From: Bradyrhizobium daqingense
Lineage (GTDB): Bacteria > Pseudomonadota > Alphaproteobacteria > Rhizobiales > Xanthobacteraceae
DNA length: 64,000 nucleotides
Reading direction: 5' to 3'
Assembly: GCF_021044685.1 (NCBI RefSeq)
Contig: NZ_CP088014.1
Span: forward strand, 6,620,001 to 6,684,000
Shown: one piece after another, positions 36,748-44,315 of the stretch
How positions within the stretch are numbered: position 1 is the stretch's first letter
Layout: every line of letters starts with the position of its first letter
Made by a program: the position numbers and the translations under genes
The notes under the pieces: model-generated
Databases searched by the model: none
What the model was told of the DNA's origin: nothing
Seen by the model: only the letters and a program-made list of their open reading frames with translations

Positions 36748-37587
36748 ATGACCGACACCTTCGAAGCTACCCACGCCAAGCCGGCCGTCGTCCCCGCGCC
36801 GCCCCTCCTCAGCGTGCGCAACATCGAGGTCGTCTATGACGACGTCATCCTGGTGCTGCGCGGCCTCAGCCTCGACGTGCCCAAGGGCGCTATCGTGGCG
36901 CTGCTCGGGGCCAACGGCGCCGGCAAGTCGACGACGCTGAAGGCGATCTCGGGGCTGCTCAAGACCGAGGACGGCGAGGTCACGCGCGGCGAGATCCTGT
37001 TCGAGGGCGACCGCATCAACGGCATCGACCCCGACAAGATCGTGCGCCGCGGCATCTTCCAGGTGATGGAGGGCCGACGCATCGTCGCCGACATGACCTC
37101 GCTGGAGAACCTGAGGCTCGGCGCCTTCACCCGGAGGGATCGCGAGGTCGATGCCGATCTCGACATGGTCTTCAACTACTTCCCGCGCCTGAAGGAACGC
37201 ACCGGCCTCGCCGGTTATCTCTCGGGCGGCGAGCAGCAGATGCTTGCGATCGGCCGCGCGCTCATGGCGCGCCCGAAGATGATCCTGATGGACGAGCCGT
37301 CCATGGGTCTGTCGCCGCTGCTGGTGAAAGAGGTGTTCTCGATCATCCAGAAGATCAATCGCGACCTCGGTGTCACCATTTTGCTGGTCGAGCAGAACGC
37401 ACGCGCCGCGCTCTCGGTGGCGAGCCACGGCTACATCATGGAGCAAGGCAAGGTGGTGCTCGACGGCACCGCCGACGAGCTGCGCGACAACGAGGACGTC
37501 AAGGAATTCTATCTCGGCGGCGCCGGCGACCAGCGCAAGAGCTTCAAGAACCTCAAGAGCTTCAAGCGGCGCAAGCGCTGGCTGTGA
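36748..37587 (+). CDS. Liv-type ABC transporter ATPase (LivF-like)
   Basis: A 279-residue ATPase with Walker A GANGAGKS, LivF-type GIFQVMEGRRIVADM, signature LSGGEQQMLAI and Walker B MILMDEPSMG. It is longer than LivF of the first operon because of a basic C-terminal tail (SFKNLKSFKRRKRWL). ATG 36748 has GGAAG upstream; ATG 36736 would add four residues (MEDD). Last gene of the second Liv operon; converges with the AGE gene 12 bases away. Confidence 0.9.
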   Translation: MTDTFEATHAKPAVVPAPPLLSVRNIEVVYDDVILVLRGLSLDVPKGAIVALLGANGAGKSTTLKAISGLLKTEDGEVTRGEILFEGDRINGIDPDKIVRRGIFQVMEGRRIVADMTSLENLRLGAFTRRDREVDADLDMVFNYFPRLKERTGLAGYLSGGEQQMLAIGRALMARPKMILMDEPSMGLSPLLVKEVFSIIQKINRDLGVTILLVEQNARAALSVASHGYIMEQGKVVLDGTADELRDNEDVKEFYLGGAGDQRKSFKNLKSFKRRKRWL

Positions 37588-37599
37588 TCCACATTGAGC

Positions 37600-38748
37600 C
37601 TAGCCTAGCACCTGCTCCGCTTCCGTGACCGCGCAGAGAACATGATAGAACGACGACGCAGGAATGGTGTCGACCAGCGATTTCCCGTCGCGGTCGAACT
37701 GATCGTACCAGCCGCCCTTCACGGGATGGTTGAGATAATGTCGTTCCAGTCTCATCAGCGCCGCACGCGCCTCATCCGCCGCGCCCGCCTCGCCGGACTC
37801 GGCCTGCGCGGTCCACGCCTTCGCGATCTCGGTCTGCGGCCACAGCCGGCGCGTGTTGCGCCGAATGTTGCCGGCGTCATCCCCCTCGTCGATCAGGCAG
37901 CCCGTGGCCTCGTCGCGGTAGCGCACGGAGGTCGCCAGCAACTCGGCGCGCCGCTGTCCGGTCGGACACCCCGTGATGCGTTCAAAGCCTTTCAGAAGCC
38001 ACACCCATTCCGCCTGGTGACCGGGTTCGACGCTGACCGGCTCGATCTTCGACCAATCCTCCTCGAAATATTCGCCGAGCACGCATTTCCGCTTGTCATA
38101 GAGGTTGGCGAGGAACAGCGCGAAGAATTCGCCGGCACGGTTCTGGAACGACAGATCGTGCGTCGCCTCGAAGCACGCGATCATCGCCTCGAACAGATGC
38201 ATATGCGGGTTCTGCCGGCGCGGCAGCGAGACCGGAAGGCCTTCATGGACGCCACCATGCGGCGAGCGCAGATGGCCATCGAGGAAGGCGAGCAGCGCGT
38301 CGATCTCGGCGCGAACCTGGGCATCCTGGTCGAGCGCATAGACGCTCGCGAGCGCAAACAGGATGAAGGCGTGGTCGTAGGCGTCGCGCCGGCCGTCCAG
38401 TACCGCCCCGTCCGGGGTCAGCCGGTGCACGTAGCCGGGCCGGCCATCGGGCGCCTTTGCTCTCGCCAGCAGGTGCTCCAGCCCCTTGAGCGCGATGGCG
38501 CGCCCTTCAGGGTACCAGCCCATCTGCGCGGCCTTGGCGTAGCACCAGATCTGGCGCGCCTGCACGAACACGCGCCGCGGCGCGGCGGCGTCAGCTGTGC
38601 CGTCGCGGTGCAGCCGGTCGATGAAACCGCCGGTGGCGTGATCCCAGCCGACCGTCGACCACAGCGGCAGCGCCTCGTCGGTCATGCGCCGCTTCAGGCG
38701 CGCGACGACGTCCGCCGCATCTGCCGTAGTGCTTCCTTCGTCCGCCAT
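37600..38748 (-). CDS. AGE-family epimerase/isomerase (mannose/GlcNAc type)
   Basis: A 382-residue (alpha/alpha)6-barrel protein of the N-acylglucosamine 2-epimerase family. Catalytic-type histidines are seen in YDHAFILFALA, the NPHMHLFEAMIACFE segment and EPGHQAEWVWLL. Rhizobial members are often mannose or mannose-6-phosphate isomerases, while others make N-acetylmannosamine for sialic acid. Either would fit a locus so close to nonulosonic acid genes. ATG 38748 has GAGAGGG just upstream; 20 residues further upstream are low complexity. Confidence 0.83.
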   Translation of the reverse strand: MADEGSTTADAADVVARLKRRMTDEALPLWSTVGWDHATGGFIDRLHRDGTADAAAPRRVFVQARQIWCYAKAAQMGWYPEGRAIALKGLEHLLARAKAPDGRPGYVHRLTPDGAVLDGRRDAYDHAFILFALASVYALDQDAQVRAEIDALLAFLDGHLRSPHGGVHEGLPVSLPRRQNPHMHLFEAMIACFEATHDLSFQNRAGEFFALFLANLYDKRKCVLGEYFEEDWSKIEPVSVEPGHQAEWVWLLKGFERITGCPTGQRRAELLATSVRYRDEATGCLIDEGDDAGNIRRNTRRLWPQTEIAKAWTAQAESGEAGAADEARAALMRLERHYLNHPVKGGWYDQFDRDGKSLVDTIPASSFYHVLCAVTEAEQVLG

Positions 38749-38837
38749 CGCGCCCTCTCTAGGCCTCGCCAATGGCCGTCTGATACCGATGCCGGCGGCG
38801 GCGTGCAACGGACCATGCCAACCCGGAAAGACCAGCC

Positions 38838-40061
38838 ATGACCGCCCATTACGACGCCCTTGAGACGCGCGACCACGGCGCGCGCGAGGCCGAGCTGTTT
38901 TCCCGCCTCCCGGAGGTGCTGCGCAGCGCCATGGCCGCTCCAGCCTATACCGAGCGCCTGCGGGGCGTGGACCCCGCCTCGGTGAGGTCCAGAGAGGCGC
39001 TGGCGGGCCTGCCGGTGCTGCGCAAGTCGGAACTGCCGGCCCTGCACAAGGCCTCCAGGCCCTTCGGCGGCTTCGTGGCGGCCGCGCCGGGGTCGTTCGC
39101 CCGCCTCTTCACCTCCCCCGGCCCCATCTTCGAGCCGGAAGGACGCCAAGCCGACCCCTGGCGCGGCGCTCGGGCGCTGTTTGCAGCCGGCTTCCGCCCC
39201 GACGACATCGTGCTCAACACCTTCAGCTACCACCTCACCCCCGGTGGCTTCATTTTCGATGCATCTGCGCGCGCACTGGGCTGCGCCGTGATCCCCGCGG
39301 GCCCCGGGAATCTCGAACAGCAATTCGAGCTGATCGAAGCTTACCGCCCCGTCGGCTACAGCGGCACGCCGGATTTTCTGAAGATCCTGCTCGACGCCGC
39401 AGCCGGCTCGGGCCGCGACGTCTCCTCGATCAAGCGCGCGCTGGTCTCGGGCGCGGCGTTCCCGCCCTCCCTTCAGGCCGAAATCAAATCACGCGGCATC
39501 GACGCCTACCAAGCCTTCGGCACCGCCGATCTCGGCCTCATCGCCTTCGAGACCGAGGCCCGCGAGGGCATGGTCGTGAACGAGGACCTGATCCTGGAGA
39601 TCGTCAAGCCCGGCACTGGCGATCCCGTGGCGCCGGGCGACGTCGGCGAGATCGTCCTGACCTCACTCGACCCGCACCATCCCTGGATCCGGCTCGCGCT
39701 CGGCGACCTCACCGCAGCCCTGCCCGGCACGAGCCCATGCGGGCGCACCAACATGCGCATCAAGGGCTGGATGGGCCGCGCCGACCAGACCACCAAGGTC
39801 AAGGGCATGTTCGTTCGGCCCGAGCAGGTCGCCGAGATCGGCAAGCGCCATTCCGCACTCGGAAGGCTACGCCTCGTCGTTACGCGCCAGGGCGAGACCG
39901 ACGCGATGACGCTGAAAGCGGAAACGACGGCCGGGAACGAAGCACTGCGCGAGGAGATCGCCGGCACCTTGCGTGCCGTGACGAAGCTCGGCGGCACCGT
40001 TGAGCTGGTCAGTCCCGGCGCGCTGCCGAACGACGGAAAGGTCATCGCGGACGAGCGATAG
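38838..40061 (+). CDS. Phenylacetate-CoA ligase (PaaK/CapK)-like adenylating enzyme
   Basis: A 407-residue AMP-binding family protein, a little shorter than PaaK (about 440). Features are RLFTSPGPIFEPEG where the phosphate loop lies, GYSGTPDFLKILL, QAFGTADLGLIAFE and the C-terminal lysine region PNDGKVIADE. It should activate a carboxylic acid as an acyl-adenylate or CoA ester; phenylacetate itself is not implied. The P-loop lacks the usual SGTTG run, so activity may differ. It is divergent from the AGE gene with an 89-base gap. Confidence 0.75.
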   Translation: MTAHYDALETRDHGAREAELFSRLPEVLRSAMAAPAYTERLRGVDPASVRSREALAGLPVLRKSELPALHKASRPFGGFVAAAPGSFARLFTSPGPIFEPEGRQADPWRGARALFAAGFRPDDIVLNTFSYHLTPGGFIFDASARALGCAVIPAGPGNLEQQFELIEAYRPVGYSGTPDFLKILLDAAAGSGRDVSSIKRALVSGAAFPPSLQAEIKSRGIDAYQAFGTADLGLIAFETEAREGMVVNEDLILEIVKPGTGDPVAPGDVGEIVLTSLDPHHPWIRLALGDLTAALPGTSPCGRTNMRIKGWMGRADQTTKVKGMFVRPEQVAEIGKRHSALGRLRLVVTRQGETDAMTLKAETTAGNEALREEIAGTLRAVTKLGGTVELVSPGALPNDGKVIADER

Positions 40062-40161
40062 AGCATGATCCGGAAAAGTGTGCGCGGTTTTCCGAAGAGA
40101 TCATGTTCAAAGAACAAGCTAAAGCGCGATGACGGTCCATCTTCATCTCATCGCGCTTTAG
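40061..40161. repeat. Rhizobiales two-hairpin repeat (GAGCATGATC / CTAAAGCGCGATGA)
   Basis: GAGCATGATCCGGAAAA pairs with TTTTCCG..GATCATGTTC (to 40108), then CTAAAGCGCGATGA (40119-40132) pairs perfectly with TCATCGCGCTTTAG (40148-40161). I recognise this as a dispersed element frequent in Bradyrhizobium and relatives. It fills the gap between convergent genes and could act as a terminator. Confidence 0.85.
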
Positions 40162-40163
40162 TC

Positions 40164-41801
40164 TCAGCTCGATTTCGAAAGCCGATAGTTGCCGAGATAC
40201 AGCACGTCCAGACCTGAGCAGAAATAGGTGTGCAACGCCTCCAGCGGCGCGTTCACCGTCGGCTGCTCATTGATGTTGAGACTGGTGTTGATCAGGACCG
40301 GCAGCGAGGTCGCCTTCGCGAACTCGCCGATCAGGCGGCTATAGAGCGGATTGCTGTCCGCATGAACGCTCTGGATGCGCGCGGTGTTGTCGACATGGAC
40401 CACCGCGGGCATGGTCTCAGCGACCTTCTCGTTGACTGGAAAAGTCACGACCATGAAGGGCGCATCGAACGTGTCCTCGAAATACTCGGCCTGGCGCTCG
40501 TAAAGCACCGACGGACAGAACGGGCGGAACTCCTCGCGATATTTGATCGTGAGGTTGATGCGGTCCTTCATGCCGGCATGGCGCGGATCGGCCAGGATCG
40601 AGCGGTTGCCGAGCGCGCGCGGACCGTATTCCATCCGTCCCTGGAACCAGCCCACGGTCTTCTGGTCCGTCAGGTCGGTCACGCAGCGCGACACGGGATC
40701 GTCGAGCAGTTCGAACCGGGCGCCGATCTTATCCAGCGTCTCCCGGATCGTGTCGTTGGAATAGTCCGGTCCCCAGTAAGCGTGGGTCAGCGGCGCAATC
40801 GCGTGACCCGCCTCCGCGCATTTCATCATCGCCGCACCGAGCGCCACGCCGGCATCGTGCGGGACCGGCGGCACATAGAGACGCTTCACGGAAGGCTCGG
40901 CCGCGATCTCCATGTTCATCTTGCAGTTCAGCCCGACCCCGCCGGCGATGCAGACGTCGCCGCAGCCCGTCTCGGCGATCGCCGAACGGATCACCTCGGT
41001 GGTGACGATCTCGAGCTGCTTCTGGCCGCTCGCGGCGATGTTGGTCAGGCGCTGGTCGAGTGGCTGGCCGCGCAGCCGCCGCGGGCCCAGAATCTCCTCC
41101 ATCTTCTCGGTGAAGATGCGTTCCTGCCGTGTCGAGAAATCGCTGGTGAACATCTCCGCGTCGCGCCGGCGCTTGTCGAGCTCGGGATCGAGCTCGTAAT
41201 TAATGCCGTTCGGGCGCAAGAGCTTCGCGAACTTGCCGAGATATTCCGGGCTGCCGTAGGACGACAGGCCCATGACCTTGTACTCGTCGTTGGTCATCTG
41301 ATAGCCGAGATACTGCGTCAGCATCCCGTAATAGAGCCCGAGACTGTTGTGGCGGGCGAACCGCGTCAGCACGCGGAAATCGTTGCCGCGTGCGTGCGCG
41401 ACGAGGCCGGCGCTGGAATCGCCCGAGAAATCGAAGCAGGCCACCGTCGCCTCGGAAAAACCGGAGCCGTAGAACGAGCTCGCGGCATGACAGAGATGAT
41501 GGTCGTACAGCTCGATCTTCGGGCTGTGGCCGAACTGATATTTGAAATATTCGGTGAGGCGCTGCGCGTAGTTCGTGTAGGTCTTCAGCGGCGAGCAGAT
41601 CCAGTCGACCTCGCGCATGGTGATGCCGGCCTGCTTCAGGCAGAACCCGATTGCGCCACGCGGCAGCTCGCCGCGTGCATGTTTCGCCAGGGTGAAGCGC
41701 TCCTCCTCGGCGGCCGCGATCAACTCGCCGTCGCGCAGCAACACCGCCGCGCCGTCGTGGTGCCCGTGCTTGATCCCCGAACTGATTCCGACCACATACA
41801 T
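40164..41801 (-). CDS. Carbamoyltransferase, NodU/TobZ/CmcH family
   Basis: A 545-residue O-carbamoyltransferase. The N-terminal ASKHA-type part has HGHHDGAAVLL and CFDFSGD, and the middle GGVGLNCKMN. The C-terminal YrdC-like part has EYGPRALGNRSILADPR and LINTSLNINEQPTV. The family transfers carbamoyl from carbamoyl phosphate via carbamoyl-AMP to a hydroxyl group; NodU decorates Nod factors. Here the glycan locus next door suggests a sugar of the surface polymer. ATG 41801 is chosen; an in-frame TTG at 41810 adds three residues. Confidence 0.9.
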   Translation of the reverse strand: MYVVGISSGIKHGHHDGAAVLLRDGELIAAAEEERFTLAKHARGELPRGAIGFCLKQAGITMREVDWICSPLKTYTNYAQRLTEYFKYQFGHSPKIELYDHHLCHAASSFYGSGFSEATVACFDFSGDSSAGLVAHARGNDFRVLTRFARHNSLGLYYGMLTQYLGYQMTNDEYKVMGLSSYGSPEYLGKFAKLLRPNGINYELDPELDKRRRDAEMFTSDFSTRQERIFTEKMEEILGPRRLRGQPLDQRLTNIAASGQKQLEIVTTEVIRSAIAETGCGDVCIAGGVGLNCKMNMEIAAEPSVKRLYVPPVPHDAGVALGAAMMKCAEAGHAIAPLTHAYWGPDYSNDTIRETLDKIGARFELLDDPVSRCVTDLTDQKTVGWFQGRMEYGPRALGNRSILADPRHAGMKDRINLTIKYREEFRPFCPSVLYERQAEYFEDTFDAPFMVVTFPVNEKVAETMPAVVHVDNTARIQSVHADSNPLYSRLIGEFAKATSLPVLINTSLNINEQPTVNAPLEALHTYFCSGLDVLYLGNYRLSKSS

Positions 41802-41995
41802 TTGGTGCAAACCCCTTTGCGGAGCCTTCTATAGAAACGGCGGCCAATGTAAATCGGCTACGGTCCGCCGATGCACTTCGTGGCAGCCCTTTGCAGCGAT
41901 ATCCGGACCCGGGAACCTTGCATCGTCCCTGCCGCTCCCGTATTACCAACCCTGCTCTGATATGGCCTGAATTGGCCCCTTCCGGACCCAGAAAA

Positions 41996-43408
41996 GTGCT
42001 CGAACGAACCCTCGTCACCATCGCCGAGAGCGAGACCATTGAGGAAGCCTTCCGGCACCTCAATGCGAACAAGCTTGGCATTCTGTTCGCGCAGGACGCG
42101 AACGAACGGATCGTCGGCGCGGTAACGGACGGTGACATCCGCAGGTGCATGCTGGCCGGCAGCACGATTCACGATCGGGTCGCGACCTGCATCAATCGAA
42201 ACTTCGTCTGGGCGCGCGCCGGAGCACCGCGCGAGCAGATCCTCAAGCTGCTCGACCAGCGTGTGCATGTGGTGCCAATCCTCGATGCTGAGGGACGTCT
42301 GGTCGACGTGTTCAGCCGCGAGTTGTTCAACCTGTCGGAAGAGAGCGAGGTGTTCGCGCGCGGCCGCTCCCCTGTGCGCATCAGTTTCTCCGGCGGCGGC
42401 ACGGACCTCACGCATTACTTCGTGGCGAATGACGGCGGCGCGGTGATCAGTGCCACGATCCAGATGTACGCCCATGCAACGCTGCGGCGCCGGAGCGATC
42501 CCAGCATCCGGATCTATTCGCATGATTTCCGTTGCACCGTCGAGGCCGACAATCTCGCCCAGCTCGGAACCGGGGGAGATCTCGCGCTGATCAAGTCGGT
42601 CGTGCGCCTGATCAAGCCGACTTACGGATTCGAGCTCGAAGTGTCCGCCGACTTTCCGGTCGGCTCGGGGCTCGGCGGCTCTGCGGTGGTCTCGTCGGCC
42701 ATTATCGGCTGCTTCAACGAATTCCGCAGCGACCAGTGGGACCGTCACGAGATCGCGGAGATGGCGTTCCAGGCCGAACGGCTGATGCTCAACATCCCCG
42801 GCGGCTGGCAGGACCAGTACGCCACCGTGTTCGGCGGCTTCAACCACATGGAGTTCTTCTCCGACCAGAACACCATCGTGCCGCTTCGCCTCGACCCCAG
42901 CATCATCGCCGAGCTCGAGGAGAGCCTGGTGCTCTGCTATGCCGGCTCCGGCCGCGATTCCGGGGCCATCCACCGCGACCAGAAGGCGCAGCATGAGACC
43001 AGTGACGCCGTCGCCGCGGCCGCCAAGCAGAAGGAAGTGACGCGCCTCATCCGGCGCCATCTCTTGCGCGGCCAGCTGCTGGAATGCGGCCGGCTGATCG
43101 ACGAGGCCTGGCACGCCAAGCGGAAGCTGAGCTCAAAGATATCCTCGGACGCGCTCGATGCGCTCTACGATTTCGCCAAACGGCATGGCGCAGTCGGCGG
43201 CAAGCTGCTGGGCGCCGGCGGCGGCGGGTATTTCATCTTCTTCGTGCGCCCCTTCGAACGCTATCAGCTCATCGCTGCGCTGGAGCAGCAGGGGCATACC
43301 TGTTCCCGCATCATGTTCGAAGAGAGCGGGCTGCGGACGTGGAAGTCGCGCCTTCCTTCTTCGTCCAGACAGAACTCCGCCGAAGCCACCCGTCCAAAGG
43401 ACCACTGA
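41996..43408 (+). CDS. CBS-pair / GHMP sugar kinase fusion (HddA-like)
   Basis: Residues about 1-125 form two CBS motifs (TIEEAFRHLNANKLGILFA, GAVTDGDIRRCML, then VHVVPILDAEGRLVDVFSR). Residues about 130-455 form a GHMP kinase with SPVRISFSGGGTDL, the ATP-loop PVGSGLGGSAVVSSA and GKLLGAGGGGYFIFF. The kinase part resembles D-glycero-alpha-D-manno-heptose-7-phosphate kinase (HddA), which makes heptose 1,7-bisphosphate. CBS pairs usually sense adenosine nucleotides, so activity may be allosteric. GTG 41996 is my choice. The frame is open to TTG 41891, with another TTG at 41972, and no ribosome site decides. First gene of the left sugar operon. Confidence 0.8.
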   Translation: MLERTLVTIAESETIEEAFRHLNANKLGILFAQDANERIVGAVTDGDIRRCMLAGSTIHDRVATCINRNFVWARAGAPREQILKLLDQRVHVVPILDAEGRLVDVFSRELFNLSEESEVFARGRSPVRISFSGGGTDLTHYFVANDGGAVISATIQMYAHATLRRRSDPSIRIYSHDFRCTVEADNLAQLGTGGDLALIKSVVRLIKPTYGFELEVSADFPVGSGLGGSAVVSSAIIGCFNEFRSDQWDRHEIAEMAFQAERLMLNIPGGWQDQYATVFGGFNHMEFFSDQNTIVPLRLDPSIIAELEESLVLCYAGSGRDSGAIHRDQKAQHETSDAVAAAAKQKEVTRLIRRHLLRGQLLECGRLIDEAWHAKRKLSSKISSDALDALYDFAKRHGAVGGKLLGAGGGGYFIFFVRPFERYQLIAALEQQGHTCSRIMFEESGLRTWKSRLPSSSRQNSAEATRPKDH

Positions 43409-43409
43409 C

Positions 43410-44315
43410 GTGCACTGGCAAGCAAAGGCGCGCGCGTTCACCGTGCTCTCGGCTATCCCGTTCGGGGAGGGTCTGCACTACGCTTTGCAACGCTACGTCA
43501 CGCGTCGGTTGCCACGTCCGGAAAAGCAAATCAGGTCGATCCACACATTTGCCCAGCAGTTGCTCCGCACATACTCCGAATACGGCATTCGGCCGCTGCA
43601 GGCATCGACGTTCTTCGAATTCGGCGCCGGCCGCGACTTGATCATTCCCCTCGCTTTCAGCGCCCATGGCGTCAAACGCTTCATTACCGTCGACATCGAG
43701 CGGCTGTCCAAGCTCGATCTGATCCGCTCCAACGCCGCGATCATTTCCAAAGCGAGCGGCAGCGATCGCCCCGGGATAGCCTCCTGGGACGATCTCGACC
43801 GGTTTTGGAATATCGAGTACCGCGCGCCAGCCGACGCGCGCGCAACGGGCCTGCCAGCCAACTCCATCGACTGCGCGGTCTCGGTCGAAACCCTCGAACA
43901 CATTCCGAAGGCCGACATTGCGGCCATCCTCAAGGAGCTGCGACGGATCCTCCGTCCAGACGGCGTGGCTCTGATGCAGATCGATTACGGCGATCATTTC
44001 AAGGGATTCGATCCGGCCATCAGCGCATTCAACTTCCTGACGTACTCCGACGAGGAATGGTGCCCATTTCAATCGCGCTTCCAATACGTCAACCGCCTGC
44101 GCCACAGCGAGTACCTACAGCTCTTCAAGGAAGCCGGTTTTGAGATATTAAGTGACCGGCCGGATTGCAGGTCGCCTGAGCCCGAGATCATGGCGCGGCT
44201 GGCACCCCAATTCCGCCAGTTTTCGGAGCGGGATTTGTTTACGCTTGGCTCATTGATCGTGGCCAGACCGGCAGATCAGGGCAAAGACGCTGAGAGGACC
44301 AGAGCGAATGGCTGA
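43410..44315 (+). CDS. SAM-dependent methyltransferase (Methyltransf_11-like)
   Basis: A 301-residue protein with a class I fold. Motif I is TFFEFGAGRDLIIPLAF, and the acidic strand-4 region reads IDCAVSVETLEHIPKADI, followed by LRRILRPDGVALMQIDYG. The first about 60 residues are basic and helical. It starts with GTG 43410 one base after the kinase stop and overlaps the next gene by eight bases. Likely role: O- or N-methylation of a sugar or acting on the carrier-linked glycan; the target is unknown. Confidence 0.8.
   Translation: MHWQAKARAFTVLSAIPFGEGLHYALQRYVTRRLPRPEKQIRSIHTFAQQLLRTYSEYGIRPLQASTFFEFGAGRDLIIPLAFSAHGVKRFITVDIERLSKLDLIRSNAAIISKASGSDRPGIASWDDLDRFWNIEYRAPADARATGLPANSIDCAVSVETLEHIPKADIAAILKELRRILRPDGVALMQIDYGDHFKGFDPAISAFNFLTYSDEEWCPFQSRFQYVNRLRHSEYLQLFKEAGFEILSDRPDCRSPEPEIMARLAPQFRQFSERDLFTLGSLIVARPADQGKDAERTRANG

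Noticed and set aside
36642..36824. Short minus-strand open frame over the repeat before the LivF-like gene
   Set aside because: It lies across a palindromic repeat and the start of a real gene and has no ribosome site or motif.
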